A stretch of DNA of 64,000 nt from Nocardioides sp. (GCF_030150155.1 NZ_JASLGR010000006.1:62001-126000); one strand, 5' to 3'; shown: positions 25,432 to 35,081, counted from the stretch's first letter. Notes: generated by a model from the sequence alone, not told the origin. Translations and numbers: made by a program.

Positions 25432-25449
25432 CTGGGGTTCCTTCCCCAG
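25432..25449 (+). promoter_or_regulatory. small hairpin in the dnaE upstream region
   Basis: CTGGGG at 25432-25437 pairs with CCCCAG at 25444-25449. A candidate -10 TAGTCT (25428-25433) with GTGACG 16 bases upstream lies beside it. No LexA (SOS) box of the actinobacterial type was seen in this 153-base gap. Confidence 0.3.
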
Positions 25450-25514
25450 GTGACCGCGCGATCTGTTCATGGCGCTGCGTGCGCCGGTGACTTTTCCCCT
25501 TGAGGAGGGCAGAA

Positions 25515-28500
25515 ATGACGTCGTCCCCGGGTGCTTCCGCGGACTTCGCGCATCTCCACGTCCACACCGAGTACTCGATGCTCGATGGGGCCAGCCTGCT
25601 GGACGGGCTCTTCTCGCGTGTGAGTGAGCTGGGCATGTCCAGCATCGCGATGAGCGACCACGGCAACATGCATGGGGCCTACGACTTCTACTCCAAGGCT
25701 CAGAAGTACGGCGTCAAGCCGATCATCGGGGTCGAGGCCTACATCACCCCCGGCACCCCGCGCGGCGAGCGAAAGCGGGTCCGGTGGGGCCGTGGCGACG
25801 CGGCCCAGGAGGGCGGCGACGACGTCTCCGGTGGTGGCGCCTACACCCACATGACGATGTGGGCCGAGACCACCGAGGGGATGCACAACCTCTTCCGGCT
25901 CTCCTCACGTGCCAGCCTGGAGGGCTACTTCTACAAGCCCCGGATGGACAAGGAGATCCTGTCCGAGCACAGCAAGGGGATCATCGTCTCCACCGGCTGC
26001 CCGTCCGGAGCGATCCAGACCCGGCTCCGGCTAGGGCAGTGGGACGAGGCGCTGCGCGAGGCCGGCGAACTCCAGGACATCTTCGGGCGTGAGTCGGTCT
26101 TCCTGGAGCTGATGGACCACGGCATCAGCATCGAGAAGCGGGTCCGCGACGACCTGCTCAAGCTCGGCAAGACGATGGGCATCAAGCCGATCGCGACCAA
26201 CGACTCGCACTACAACAACCCCGAGGACGCCGGGGCCCACGAGGCCCTGCTGTGTGTGCAGTCGGGCTCGCGGATGGCGGAGCCGCCGTACAGCCAGGGC
26301 GGCAAGCGGTTCGCCTTCGAGGGCTCGGGCTACTACATCAAGTCCGCCCAGGAGATGCGCGAGCTCTGGGGTCGTCAGGACCTGATCGAGGCCTGCGACA
26401 ACACCCTCGCCATCGCCGAGCGGTGCAACGTCGAGTTCGTCGAGTCCACCGGCGGCTACATGGCACGCGCCGAGATCCCCGCCGGCGAGACCGAGGAGTC
26501 CTGGTTCCGCAAGGAGGTCTGGCGCGGGATCGAGATGCGCTATCCCGGTGACAAGCTCACCCAGGAGGTCAAGGACCGGGTCAACTTCGAGCTCGACATC
26601 GTCGTGCAGAAGGGCTACCCGGGCTACTTCCTGGTGGTCGCCGACTTCATCCAGTGGTCCAAGAACAACGGCATCCGGGTTGGACCGGGCCGTGGCTCGG
26701 GTGCCGGCTCGATCGCGGCGTACGCACTCAAGATCACCGACCTGTGCCCGCTGGAGCACGGCCTCTTCTTCGAGCGGTTCCTCAACCCTGAGCGACCCTC
26801 GATGCCTGACTTCGACATCGACTTCGACGACCACCGTCGCGGTGAGGTCATCCAGTACGTCACCGAGAAGTACGGTGCCGAGCGGGTCGCCCAGATCGCC
26901 ACCTTCGGCCGGATCAAGGCCAAGGCTGCGATCAAGGACGCGGCCCGCATCCTCGACCACGGCTTCGCCATCGGCGACCGGATCACCAAGGCGCTGCCGC
27001 CCGACGTGATGGGCAAGGGCGTCAAGCTCAAGGAGCTCTTCGACCCGTCCTCCAAGCGGTACGCCGAGGGCGCCGAGTTCCGCTCGATGCACGAGTCCGA
27101 CCCCGAGGTCCGGCGGATCTACGACACCGCCGTCGGTCTGGAGGGCCAGATCCGGCAGACCGGTGTGCACGCCGCCGGCGTGATCATGTCGAGCGAGCCG
27201 CTGATCGACATCGTGCCGCTGATGGACCCGAAGCAGGATGGCCAGACCATCACGCAGTTCGAGTACCCGAAGTGCGAGGCGCTCGGCCTGGTCAAGATGG
27301 ACTTCCTGGGTCTGTCCAACCTCCACACGCTCGACGACGCGGTGGCCAACATCAAGTCCAACAAGGGCGTCGACCTCGTCCTGGAGGACGTCCCGTTCGA
27401 CGACCAGGCCACCTACGAGCTGATGGGCCGCGGTGACACGCTGGGCGTCTTCCAGCTCGATGGTGGCGGTATGCGGGCGCTGCTGCGCTCGATGCTCCCC
27501 GACAAGTTCGCCGACATCACCGCCGTCTCCGCGCTCTACCGGCCGGGGCCGATGGGTGCGGACTCGCACAACAAGTACGCCCACCGCAAGAACGGCCGCC
27601 AGCCGATCGAGCCGATCCACCCCGAGCTGGCTGAGGCACTCGAACCGGTGCTGGGTGAGACCTACGGTCTGATCGTCTACCAAGAGCAGGTCATGGCGAT
27701 CGCCCAGGTGCTCGCCGGCTTCTCCCTCGGCGCCGCAGACAACATGCGGCGCGCGATGGGTAAGAAGAAGAAGGAGGAGCTCGACAAGCAGTACGCCGGC
27801 TTCGAGGGCGGCATGCTCGAGCGCGGCTACTCCAAGGACGCCGTCAAGACGCTGTGGGAGATCCTCGTCCCCTTCGCCGACTACGCCTTCAACAAGTCGC
27901 ACTCGGCGGCGTACGGCGTGGTCACCTACTGGACCGCGTACCTCAAGGCCAACTACCCCACGGAGTACATGGCTGCGCTCTTGACCTCGGTCAAGAACGA
28001 CAAGGACAAGATGGCGATCTACCTCAACGAGTGTCGCCGGATGAAGATCAACGTGCTGCCGCCCGACGTCAACGAGTCGCTCGTCGACTTCGCCGCCGTC
28101 GGCAACGACATCCGCTTCGGTCTGACCGCGGTGCGCAACGTCGGTCTCAACGTGGTCGAGGGGATCGTCGCGGCCCGGGGGGAGAAGGGGCGCTACACCG
28201 ACTTCAACGACTTCCTGGACAAGGTCCCGGCGGTGGTCTGCAACAAGCGGGTGATCGAGTCCCTGATCAAGGCCGGTGCCTTCGACGACCTCAAGCACAA
28301 GCGCCGTGCGCTGATCTCGGTGCACGAGACCGCCGTCGACCAGTACGTCGACATCAAGAAGAACGAGGCGATCGGCCAGGACTCCCTCTTCGGCGGGCTC
28401 GACGAGTCGATGGGTGGTGGCTTCGGGATCTCGGTGACGATCCCCGACGTCGACGAGTGGGAGAAGATGTCGCTGCTCGCCCACGAGCGCGACATGCTCG

Positions 28501-29096
28501 GCCTGTACGTCTCCGACCACCCGCTGCTCGGCCTGGAGCACGTGCTGGCCAGCGGCACCGACATGACGATCGGTCGGCTGCTCACCGACGAGTCGGTGGC
28601 CCACGGCCACCACGTCACCGTGGCCGGCCTGATCACCAACGTCAACCGCCGGATCACCAAGAAGGGCGACCCCTGGGCGACGATCACCCTGGAGGACCTC
28701 GAAGGTGCCGTCGAGGTGCTGCTGTGGCCGAGCGTCTACGTCCAGGTCAGCTCCGCCCTGGCCCAGGACGCGATCATCAGGGTCAAGGCCGGTGTCGACA
28801 AGGAGCGGGAGACGGTCCAGCTGCGCGGCATGGAGGTGACCGTGCCCGACCTCAACGAGGGCGCGGTCGGCGGTCCGGTCGTGATCAGCATGCCCTCGAC
28901 GCGGTGCACGCCACCGGTGGTGGCCCAGCTCAAGGACGTCCTGGGCACCCATCCCGGCATGACCGAGGTGCGGCTGCGTCTGATGAGCCGTCAGACTACG
29001 AGGGTGATGCGTCTCGACGACCGGCTGCGGGTGACCCCGAGCCCGGCACTCTTCGCCGACCTCAAGCAGCTGCTCGGGCCGGGATGTCTGAGCTGA
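25515..29096 (+). CDS. dnaE: DNA polymerase III subunit alpha
   Basis: A 1193-residue C-family polymerase. The PHP domain begins 'FAHLHVHTEYSMLDGASLL' with conserved His and Asp. The palm has 'GPGRGSGAGSIAAYAL' and the catalytic aspartates D432, D434 and D436 in 'PDFDIDFDD'. Further on are the fingers, 'PLEHGLFFERFLNPERPSMP', tandem HhH region and an OB domain near the C-terminus ('VTVAGLITNVNRRITKKGD'). This is the DnaE1 replicative type, the main chromosome polymerase. ATG 25515 is chosen, with GAGGAGGG 5-12 bases upstream; an in-frame TTG at 25500 is part of the Shine-Dalgarno region. The stop overlaps the next gene by 13 bases. Confidence 0.96.
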   Translation: MTSSPGASADFAHLHVHTEYSMLDGASLLDGLFSRVSELGMSSIAMSDHGNMHGAYDFYSKAQKYGVKPIIGVEAYITPGTPRGERKRVRWGRGDAAQEGGDDVSGGGAYTHMTMWAETTEGMHNLFRLSSRASLEGYFYKPRMDKEILSEHSKGIIVSTGCPSGAIQTRLRLGQWDEALREAGELQDIFGRESVFLELMDHGISIEKRVRDDLLKLGKTMGIKPIATNDSHYNNPEDAGAHEALLCVQSGSRMAEPPYSQGGKRFAFEGSGYYIKSAQEMRELWGRQDLIEACDNTLAIAERCNVEFVESTGGYMARAEIPAGETEESWFRKEVWRGIEMRYPGDKLTQEVKDRVNFELDIVVQKGYPGYFLVVADFIQWSKNNGIRVGPGRGSGAGSIAAYALKITDLCPLEHGLFFERFLNPERPSMPDFDIDFDDHRRGEVIQYVTEKYGAERVAQIATFGRIKAKAAIKDAARILDHGFAIGDRITKALPPDVMGKGVKLKELFDPSSKRYAEGAEFRSMHESDPEVRRIYDTAVGLEGQIRQTGVHAAGVIMSSEPLIDIVPLMDPKQDGQTITQFEYPKCEALGLVKMDFLGLSNLHTLDDAVANIKSNKGVDLVLEDVPFDDQATYELMGRGDTLGVFQLDGGGMRALLRSMLPDKFADITAVSALYRPGPMGADSHNKYAHRKNGRQPIEPIHPELAEALEPVLGETYGLIVYQEQVMAIAQVLAGFSLGAADNMRRAMGKKKKEELDKQYAGFEGGMLERGYSKDAVKTLWEILVPFADYAFNKSHSAAYGVVTYWTAYLKANYPTEYMAALLTSVKNDKDKMAIYLNECRRMKINVLPPDVNESLVDFAAVGNDIRFGLTAVRNVGLNVVEGIVAARGEKGRYTDFNDFLDKVPAVVCNKRVIESLIKAGAFDDLKHKRRALISVHETAVDQYVDIKKNEAIGQDSLFGGLDESMGGGFGISVTIPDVDEWEKMSLLAHERDMLGLYVSDHPLLGLEHVLASGTDMTIGRLLTDESVAHGHHVTVAGLITNVNRRITKKGDPWATITLEDLEGAVEVLLWPSVYVQVSSALAQDAIIRVKAGVDKERETVQLRGMEVTVPDLNEGAVGGPVVISMPSTRCTPPVVAQLKDVLGTHPGMTEVRLRLMSRQTTRVMRLDDRLRVTPSPALFADLKQLLGPGCLS

Positions 29097-29626
29097 GCAC
29101 GACCGCGCGGGGGACCTCGGTGCTCTCTCGTGCGGCGCTCTCGCGCTCGGTCGGCTGGGCCGTCGGCATCGTGGTGTGGTGCGCGGTGGCGGGTTACGTC
29201 GCGGGCCGGATCTGGATGACCCGCTGGCACGCGCCGACCGGCCAGGTGGTCAGTCACGTCTGGTATCCGAGCCCGTGGGACGAGGGCAACCGTGCCGCGT
29301 TCAAGGCGACCGGCTGGTTCGTGCTGATCGCGCTGCCGCTGGGTCTGTTCACCGGGATCGTGGCGGGCATCGCGGGCCGGGGCCGGGAGATCACCACGAT
29401 GGTGGCGGTCCTGATCGGCACCTGCGTGTTCTCCGCGGTGATGCTGGCCTACGGCGTGCACGCCGCCCCGGCGGACCCGACCGCGGCAGCGAAGAAGGCT
29501 GCCGACGGCACCGTCCTCCTCGGCACCCTGGCCCATCCCGGGATTGCCGCCCTGGCGGTGGCCCCGGCGGCGGCTCTGGGGTGTCTGGGCTTCATCTATC
29601 TCCTCTTCACGCGCCCGAACACGTAG
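29084..29626 (+). CDS. uncharacterised four-helix membrane protein
   Basis: A 180-residue protein with four hydrophobic segments at about residues 20-42, 78-99, 103-124 and 149-173. The loop after helix 1 contains 'WMTRWHAPTGQVVSHVWYPS'. It overlaps the dnaE stop by 13 bases, suggesting coupled translation. No enzymatic motif is visible. It resembles the small membrane proteins (DUF2567-like) often seen in actinobacterial genomes, but this assignment is tentative. Confidence 0.7.
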   Translation: MSELSTTARGTSVLSRAALSRSVGWAVGIVVWCAVAGYVAGRIWMTRWHAPTGQVVSHVWYPSPWDEGNRAAFKATGWFVLIALPLGLFTGIVAGIAGRGREITTMVAVLIGTCVFSAVMLAYGVHAAPADPTAAAKKAADGTVLLGTLAHPGIAALAVAPAAALGCLGFIYLLFTRPNT

Positions 29627-29679
29627 GCTGCGCGGCAGTGTCGGCACACAGGCCCGGCACAGCCTCGAAGGGAGCCGAG

Positions 29680-31323
29680 ATGTCGGCCAAGGGATGGATC
29701 ATCGGATCGAGCGCTGCCGTGGTGGCGGTCGGGGCCGGAGCTGCGACCTGGGCGGCTGTCTCGTTCTTCAGCTCGGGGCCTGACGCCGGGGAGGCGCTGC
29801 CGGCCAGCACCGTCGCCTACGTCTCCCTCGACCTCAACCCGAGCGGCAAGCAGAAGATCGCCGCCCTCAAGCTGGCCAACAAGTTCCCGAGCCTGCGCAA
29901 GGAGCTTGGTCTGAACTCCACCGACGACGTCCGTCGCAAGGTGGTCGAGGAGCTGACCAAGGGCACCAGCTGCTCCCTCGACTACGCCAAGGACGTCGAG
30001 CCCTGGATCGGTTCGACGGTGGCACTGGCCGTGGTCGACAAGACCGACCCGAAGCCGGTCGTGGCCCTGGAGGTCAAGGAGGCGGCGAAGGCGAGCAGCG
30101 AGGGTCAGGCACTCGCCGACTGTGTCTCGAAGGCCCACGACCAGGTGGCGTTCGCGGTCTCCGGCTCCTGGATGGTCTTCGCCGAGAACGACGACACCGT
30201 CCACCAGGTGATGGACGAGGCGGCCAAGCACTCGCTGGCCGACGACGCCGACTTCAAGAAGTGGACCTCGGAGACAGGCGATCCCGGCATCCTGACGGCG
30301 TACGCCGCTCCCGCCGCGCCGGAGGCGCTGGCGAACTACATCGGCACGATGGCCAAGGGCCTGGCCGGCTACTCCCTCGGCACCGCCGACGGCGCCCTGC
30401 CCCCCACCGAGGTCGTCCCGAGCATGTGCCCGGGGCAGAGCACCACGGACCTCAAGGACCAGGCCGACGCTCTCGCCTCAGGGGCCTACAAGGACTTCAA
30501 GGGTGCCGCCGCGACGGTGCGGTTCGGTGGCAGTGGCATGGAGCTGGTCATGGCCGGCGCCCCGGGCGGTGCCGACGCCGGCACGCCGTCAGCCGGCGTC
30601 AGCGACCTGCCGGCCAAGGTCGATCTCGCCGTCGGTCTGGGGATGGGCAAGTCCTTCCTGACCTCGGTGATGGATAGCCTCACCGCGAGCTGCCCGGAGC
30701 AGAAGACCAAGCTCTACGAGTCGATCTCCCGGGCCACCGGCCTGAACGCTCCCGCCGACCTGGAGGCCCTGACCAGCCAGTCGGCCCAGCTCGTCCTGGG
30801 CTCGGGCTTCAGGTTCGACACGATGTTCGGCGGCGGTGACTCCTCCGACGGCGTGCCGCTCGCGCTGCGGGTCAAGGGCGACCCGGCCACGCTGATGCCG
30901 ATCGCGCAGAAGCTGACGGCGACGCTGAAGAAGCAGCTCGGTGCCGAGATGCTCTCGATGATGGGTCTGGACGACGTGCTGACGCCGGTCCAGGGCAAGG
31001 ACTCGGTCACCGTCGGCCTCAGCGCTGCGTTCACGCAGCAGGTCGCCCAGGGTGGCGGTGGACTGGGCAAGGACAAGGACTTCACCCAGGCGGTGCCCGA
31101 GGCCGACAAGGCCGGCCGGGTGCTGTACCTCTCCCACCACGGCCTGCAGCAGTTCTTCTCCAGTTCCTCCGACTTCGAGGGCTCGGCCTCCAGCGACGGC
31201 AGCTCGAGTGAGTCGAGCTCGTCCTCCGACTCGGCCGACACCGATCACCTGCAGTCGGCCGGGCTGAGCAGCTGGCTCGACGGCTCGATCTCGCGCGGCC
31301 GCCTGCTGATCACGGTGAAGTAG
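29680..31323 (+). CDS. DUF3352 domain-containing protein
   Basis: A 547-residue protein with an N-terminal membrane anchor or signal (about residues 5-30, 'WIIGSSAAVVAVGAGAATWA'). A large extracytoplasmic region begins 'ALPASTVAYVSLDLNPSGKQ', the recognisable DUF3352 start. Near the C-terminus is a Ser-rich acidic stretch (about residues 490-520) that looks disordered. The function of DUF3352 proteins is unknown. The ATG at 29680 has GGGAG about 8 bases upstream. The stop is only 6 bases from the stop of the convergent LON-domain gene, and no terminator hairpin is obvious between them. Confidence 0.8.
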   Translation: MSAKGWIIGSSAAVVAVGAGAATWAAVSFFSSGPDAGEALPASTVAYVSLDLNPSGKQKIAALKLANKFPSLRKELGLNSTDDVRRKVVEELTKGTSCSLDYAKDVEPWIGSTVALAVVDKTDPKPVVALEVKEAAKASSEGQALADCVSKAHDQVAFAVSGSWMVFAENDDTVHQVMDEAAKHSLADDADFKKWTSETGDPGILTAYAAPAAPEALANYIGTMAKGLAGYSLGTADGALPPTEVVPSMCPGQSTTDLKDQADALASGAYKDFKGAAATVRFGGSGMELVMAGAPGGADAGTPSAGVSDLPAKVDLAVGLGMGKSFLTSVMDSLTASCPEQKTKLYESISRATGLNAPADLEALTSQSAQLVLGSGFRFDTMFGGGDSSDGVPLALRVKGDPATLMPIAQKLTATLKKQLGAEMLSMMGLDDVLTPVQGKDSVTVGLSAAFTQQVAQGGGGLGKDKDFTQAVPEADKAGRVLYLSHHGLQQFFSSSSDFEGSASSDGSSSESSSSSDSADTDHLQSAGLSSWLDGSISRGRLLITVK

Positions 31324-31329
31324 GCCGTC

Positions 31330-32031
31330 TCAGTTCGGGGACCACTGCGTGCGGGCGACCTCGGTGGCCGGCAGCGAGGGGATCACGTTCATCGCCTCCA
31401 CCTCGCTGCGCAGGTAGTCGGTCACGAGCGCGATCCGTTCGCCGGTGTCGTCGGCCTCCAGCAGCGTCTGGCGCTCGGCCATCGGCAGCGGTGCGGCAGC
31501 GGCCAGGCTCCAGGAGAGGTACTCGGCGTCGCGGGGGAGCGCCCCGGTCATCGGATCGCCGCGCAGGTGGCTGACGGCGGCGCGGTACGCCGTGAAGATG
31601 GCCCGTGCCTGGAGCAGGGCGAGGTCGTCGACCTCGACCGGCAGGGTGGGGCGCTCGGTGACGGTCGCCACCGGGAACTCCCCGGAGGTGTCGAGCCGGT
31701 CCAGCCGGATCCGGTCGCGGCCGAGCACCGCGACGTCGTACGTGCCGTCGGGGTGGGCCTCGACCTCGGTCAGCTGGAGGCGCATCCCGACCCGGTACAG
31801 CGACTGGGCGCCGTGCTCGCCGACCTCGTAGCCCTCCCGGATCGCGACGGTGCCGAAGAGCCGCTCGGAGGGCTCCTCGATGCTCAGCAGGTGCTGCACC
31901 AGGGCCCGGTAGCGGTCCTCGAAGACGCGCAGGGAGAGCCGCACTCCGGGGAAGAGGACGGCGTTCAGCGGGAACATGGGGAGGCGGGTCGTGGGCGTCT
32001 GACGTCCATAACCGCTAACCGGATCGCTCAT
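31330..32031 (-). CDS. LON peptidase substrate-binding domain protein
   Basis: A 233-residue protein. 'RLPMFPLNAVLFPGVRLSLR' followed by 'VFEDRYRALVQHLL' is the start of the LON N-terminal substrate-binding domain. No ATPase or protease domain follows, so it is a stand-alone LAN-domain protein; such proteins are widespread and uncharacterised. The ATG at 32031 lies 28 bases from the divergent hisD ATG and has a TAGGTT -10 element eight bases upstream, so the mRNA is probably leaderless. Confidence 0.88.
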   Translation of the reverse strand: MSDPVSGYGRQTPTTRLPMFPLNAVLFPGVRLSLRVFEDRYRALVQHLLSIEEPSERLFGTVAIREGYEVGEHGAQSLYRVGMRLQLTEVEAHPDGTYDVAVLGRDRIRLDRLDTSGEFPVATVTERPTLPVEVDDLALLQARAIFTAYRAAVSHLRGDPMTGALPRDAEYLSWSLAAAAPLPMAERQTLLEADDTGERIALVTDYLRSEVEAMNVIPSLPATEVARTQWSPN

Positions 32032-32039
32032 CGCAGACC

Positions 32040-32053
32040 AACCTACCTAGAAT
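32040..32053. promoter_or_regulatory. back-to-back -10 elements of the LON-domain gene and hisD
   Basis: In the 28-bp gap, TAGGTT on the minus strand (plus 32040-32045) is 8 bases before the LON-domain ATG. TAGAAT on the plus strand (32048-32053) is 6 bases before the hisD ATG. The two elements are separated by 2 bp. Neither start codon has a Shine-Dalgarno sequence, so both transcripts should be leaderless and their RNA polymerase footprints must overlap. Confidence 0.6.
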
Positions 32054-32059
32054 TGAGTC

Positions 32060-33376
32060 ATGATCCGCCGAATCGACCTCCGTGACGCTGTTGCGTCGAC
32101 CGACTATCGCGCGGCCGTGCCGCGGGCGGAGTTCGACATCGACCATGCCACGCACGTGGTGCAGCCGATCCTCGACGCCGTCCGTGAGCGTGGCCTGGAG
32201 GCCATCCTCGAGTTCAACCAGCGCTTCGACGGCGTCGAGCGCACCGAGATCCGGGTGCCCGTCGAGACCCTCGCCGCCGCCCTGGCCGACCTCGATCCCG
32301 AGATCCGGGCGGGCCTGGAGGAGTCCATCTCCCGCCTGCGGACGACGTGCCGCAACGAGCTCGAGGCCGACGCCGTCACCGACCTCGCGCCGGGTGCCCG
32401 GGTGACCCACCGCAAGGTCCCGGTCGGCCGGGTGGGCCTCTACGTCCCCGGTGGCCTCGCGCCGCTGGTCTCCTCGGTGCTGATGAACGCCGTCCCGGCC
32501 CAGGTGGCCGGGGTGCGCTCGATCGCCCTGGCGAGCCCGGCGCAGAAGGAGTTCGGCGGCCTGCCGCACCCCACCATCATGGCTGCGTGCGCCCTCCTCG
32601 GCGTCGAGGAGGTCTACGCCGTCGGCGGCGCCCAGGCGATCGCGATGTTCGCCTACGGCGTTCCCGGTGTGGTCGCCCCGGTCGACCTGATCACCGGTCC
32701 GGGCAACATCTACGTCGTCACCGCGAAGCGCCTGGTCAAGGGCAAGGTCGGGATCGACTCCGAGGCCGGCCCGACCGAGATCGCGATCCTGGCCGACGAG
32801 ACCGCCGACCCGGCGTTCGTCGCCGCCGACCTGATCTCCCAGGCCGAGCACGACCCGCTGGCCGCCGCGGTGCTGGTCACCGACTCCCTCACCCTGGCCG
32901 ACGAGGTCGAGGCCGAGCTGGACAAGCAGGTCGCCGCCACGAAGCACGTCGAGCGGATCCGCACCAGCCTGTCGGGCTCGCAGTCGGGCATCGTGCTGGT
33001 CACCGACGTGGAGCAGGGCATCGCCGTGGTCGACGCGTACGCCGCCGAGCACCTCGAGATCCACACCCGCGACGCCGCTGCGGTGGCCGGGCGGATCAGC
33101 AACGCCGGGGCGATCTTCGTCGGTGGCTTCGCCCCGGTCAGCCTGGGCGACTACTGCGCGGGCTCCAACCACGTGCTGCCCACCGGTGGCTGCGCCTGCC
33201 ACAGCTCGGGTCTGTCGGTGCGGGCGTTCACCAAGTCGATCCACGTCATCGACTACAGCCGTGAGGGTCTGGCCGGCGTCGCCGACCACGTGGTGCGTCT
33301 GGCCAACGCCGAGGACCTGCCCGGTCACGGTGCTGCCGTCTCGGTCCGATTCGCAGCGGACGTGGTCGACCAGTGA
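32060..33376 (+). CDS. hisD: histidinol dehydrogenase
   Basis: A 438-residue protein with 'VGLYVPGGLAPLVSSVLMNA' (substrate and NAD region), 'AVGGAQAIAMFAYG' and 'PVDLITGPGNIYVVTAKR'. It also has 'IDSEAGPTEIAILADE', 'AADLISQAEHDP' with the Zn-ligand Gln/His, and 'GSNHVLPTGGCACHSSGLSV'. It catalyses the last two oxidation steps of histidine synthesis, histidinol to histidine. It is the first gene of the his block and its stop overlaps hisC by 4 bases. The start appears leaderless. Confidence 0.97.
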   Translation: MIRRIDLRDAVASTDYRAAVPRAEFDIDHATHVVQPILDAVRERGLEAILEFNQRFDGVERTEIRVPVETLAAALADLDPEIRAGLEESISRLRTTCRNELEADAVTDLAPGARVTHRKVPVGRVGLYVPGGLAPLVSSVLMNAVPAQVAGVRSIALASPAQKEFGGLPHPTIMAACALLGVEEVYAVGGAQAIAMFAYGVPGVVAPVDLITGPGNIYVVTAKRLVKGKVGIDSEAGPTEIAILADETADPAFVAADLISQAEHDPLAAAVLVTDSLTLADEVEAELDKQVAATKHVERIRTSLSGSQSGIVLVTDVEQGIAVVDAYAAEHLEIHTRDAAAVAGRISNAGAIFVGGFAPVSLGDYCAGSNHVLPTGGCACHSSGLSVRAFTKSIHVIDYSREGLAGVADHVVRLANAEDLPGHGAAVSVRFAADVVDQ

Positions 33377-34470
33377 CGACGTACGTCCCACCGATCCGGC
33401 CGGAGCTGGCGGGGATCGAGCCGTACGGCGCGCCCCAGCTCGACGTCCCGGTTCAATTGAATGTCAACGAGAACCCCTACGGCCCCAGTGCCGCCTGCAT
33501 CGCCGACATCGCGACCAGCGTCGCGGTGGCGGCCCAGACCCTGAACCGCTACCCGGACCGGGAGTTCACCGAGCTGCGCGAGCAGCTGGCGGCGTACCTG
33601 ACCCGTGACTCCGGCCCGAGCCCGATCACGCCGGAGATGGTGTGGGCGGCCAACGGCTCCAACGAGGTGATGCTCCAGCTGCTGCAGGCCTTCGGTGGCC
33701 CGGGCCGCACGGCGCTGAGCTTCGCCCCGACGTACTCGATGTATCCGGAGTACGCCCGCGACACCATGACCACCTGGGTGGCGGGTCAGCGCGAGGACGA
33801 CTTCTCCCTGGACCTGGAGCGCGCCCGCGCCCTGATCGAGGAGATCAAGCCGTCGGTCGTGCTGCTGCCCAGCCCGAACAACCCGACCGGGACGGCGCTG
33901 CCGCCCGAGGCGGTCAGCCTGCTGTGCGAGGCGGTCGGCGACAGCGGCATCGTCGTGGTCGACGAGGCCTACGGCGAGTTCCGGCGCACCGGGGTGCCCA
34001 GCGCCCTGGAGAAGCTGCCTGAGCACCCCAACCTGGTGGTCAGCCGCACGATGAGCAAGGCGTTCGCCGGTGCCGGCCTGCGGCTGGGCTACCTGGCAGC
34101 GCACCCGGCGATCACCGACGCGATCCGCGTCGTCCGGCTGCCCTACCACCTCTCGGCCGTCACCCAGGCCACCGCGCTGGCCGCGCTGCGGCACGCCCCG
34201 GAGCTGCTCGGCAAGGTCGACGAGCTGCGCACCGAGCGCGACGCCCTGGTGGTCTGGCTCCGGGAGCAGGGCTTCACCGTCGCCGACTCCGACGCCAACT
34301 ACGTCTTCTTCGGCTCCTTCGCCGACCGGCACGCGGTCTGGCAGGGGCTGTTGGATCACGGCGTCCTGATCCGGGAGACTGGCCCCGACGGTTGGCTCCG
34401 GGTCTCGGTCGGCACGCCAGCAGAGATGAACGCTTTCCGCACCGCACTGATTGAGGTCACGACGTCATGA
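33373..34470 (+). CDS. hisC: histidinol-phosphate aminotransferase
   Basis: A 365-residue fold-type I PLP aminotransferase. Signatures are 'LNVNENPYGPS' at the N-terminus, 'NGSNEVMLQLLQAFGGPGRT', 'LPSPNNPTGTALP', 'VVVDEAYGEF' and the PLP lysine in 'SRTMSKAFAGAGLRLGY'. The C-terminus has 'DANYVFFGSF' and 'IRETGPDGWLRVSVGT'. It converts imidazole acetol phosphate to histidinol phosphate with glutamate as donor. GTG 33373 overlaps the hisD stop and its own stop overlaps hisB. Confidence 0.96.
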   Translation: MTTYVPPIRPELAGIEPYGAPQLDVPVQLNVNENPYGPSAACIADIATSVAVAAQTLNRYPDREFTELREQLAAYLTRDSGPSPITPEMVWAANGSNEVMLQLLQAFGGPGRTALSFAPTYSMYPEYARDTMTTWVAGQREDDFSLDLERARALIEEIKPSVVLLPSPNNPTGTALPPEAVSLLCEAVGDSGIVVVDEAYGEFRRTGVPSALEKLPEHPNLVVSRTMSKAFAGAGLRLGYLAAHPAITDAIRVVRLPYHLSAVTQATALAALRHAPELLGKVDELRTERDALVVWLREQGFTVADSDANYVFFGSFADRHAVWQGLLDHGVLIRETGPDGWLRVSVGTPAEMNAFRTALIEVTTS

Positions 34471-35081
34471 GCACCGCCCGTACCGCCCGCATCGAGCGCA
34501 CCACCTCGGAGTCGAAGGTCCTCGTCGAGGTGAACCTCGACGGCTCCGGGAAGCACGACATCTCCACCGGCGTCGGCTTCTACGACCACATGCTGACCGC
34601 GCTCGCGCGGCACTCGCTGATGGACCTCACGGTGCACACCACCGGCGACGTCCACATCGACGCCCACCACACCGTCGAGGACACCGCGATCGTGCTAGGC
34701 CAGGCCATCCGCGAGGCACTGGGGGACAAGAAGGGCATCCGCCGGTACGGCGACGCCACCGTGCCCCTGGACGACGCCCTGGTGCACGCCGTGGTCGACG
34801 TGTCGGGTCGCCCGTACCTGGTCCACTCCGGCGAGCCCGAGGGCCAGGCCTACGTGCTGCTCGGCGGCACCGGCGTGCCCTACCTCGGGTCGCTGACGCG
34901 CCACGTCTTCGAGTCGATCGCGCACCACGCCTACCTCACCCTGCACGTGCGGGTGCTGGACGGCCGCGAGCCGCACCACATCGTCGAGACCCAGTTCAAG
35001 GCGTTCGCCCGGGCCCTGCGCCAGGCGATCGAGCCCGACCCGCGCGAGTCCGGCATCCCGTCCACGAAGGGTGCCCTGTGA
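34467..35081 (+). CDS. hisB: imidazoleglycerol-phosphate dehydratase
   Basis: A 204-residue single-domain enzyme; the histidinol-phosphatase domain fused in E. coli is absent. Metal-binding repeats are 'GVGFYDHMLTALARHSLMDL', 'DVHIDAHHTVEDTAIVLGQA', 'SLTRHVFESIAHHAYLTLHV' and 'EPHHIVETQFKAFARAL'. It dehydrates IGP to imidazole acetol phosphate using two Mn ions. ATG 34467 overlaps the hisC stop by 4 bases and the stop overlaps hisH. Confidence 0.97.
   Translation: MSTARTARIERTTSESKVLVEVNLDGSGKHDISTGVGFYDHMLTALARHSLMDLTVHTTGDVHIDAHHTVEDTAIVLGQAIREALGDKKGIRRYGDATVPLDDALVHAVVDVSGRPYLVHSGEPEGQAYVLLGGTGVPYLGSLTRHVFESIAHHAYLTLHVRVLDGREPHHIVETQFKAFARALRQAIEPDPRESGIPSTKGAL

Noticed and set aside
26031..28952. 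A 970-codon minus-strand open frame opposite dnaE
   Set aside because: Same cause: antisense shadow of a GC-rich conserved gene, with no domain similarity and no Shine-Dalgarno sequence.
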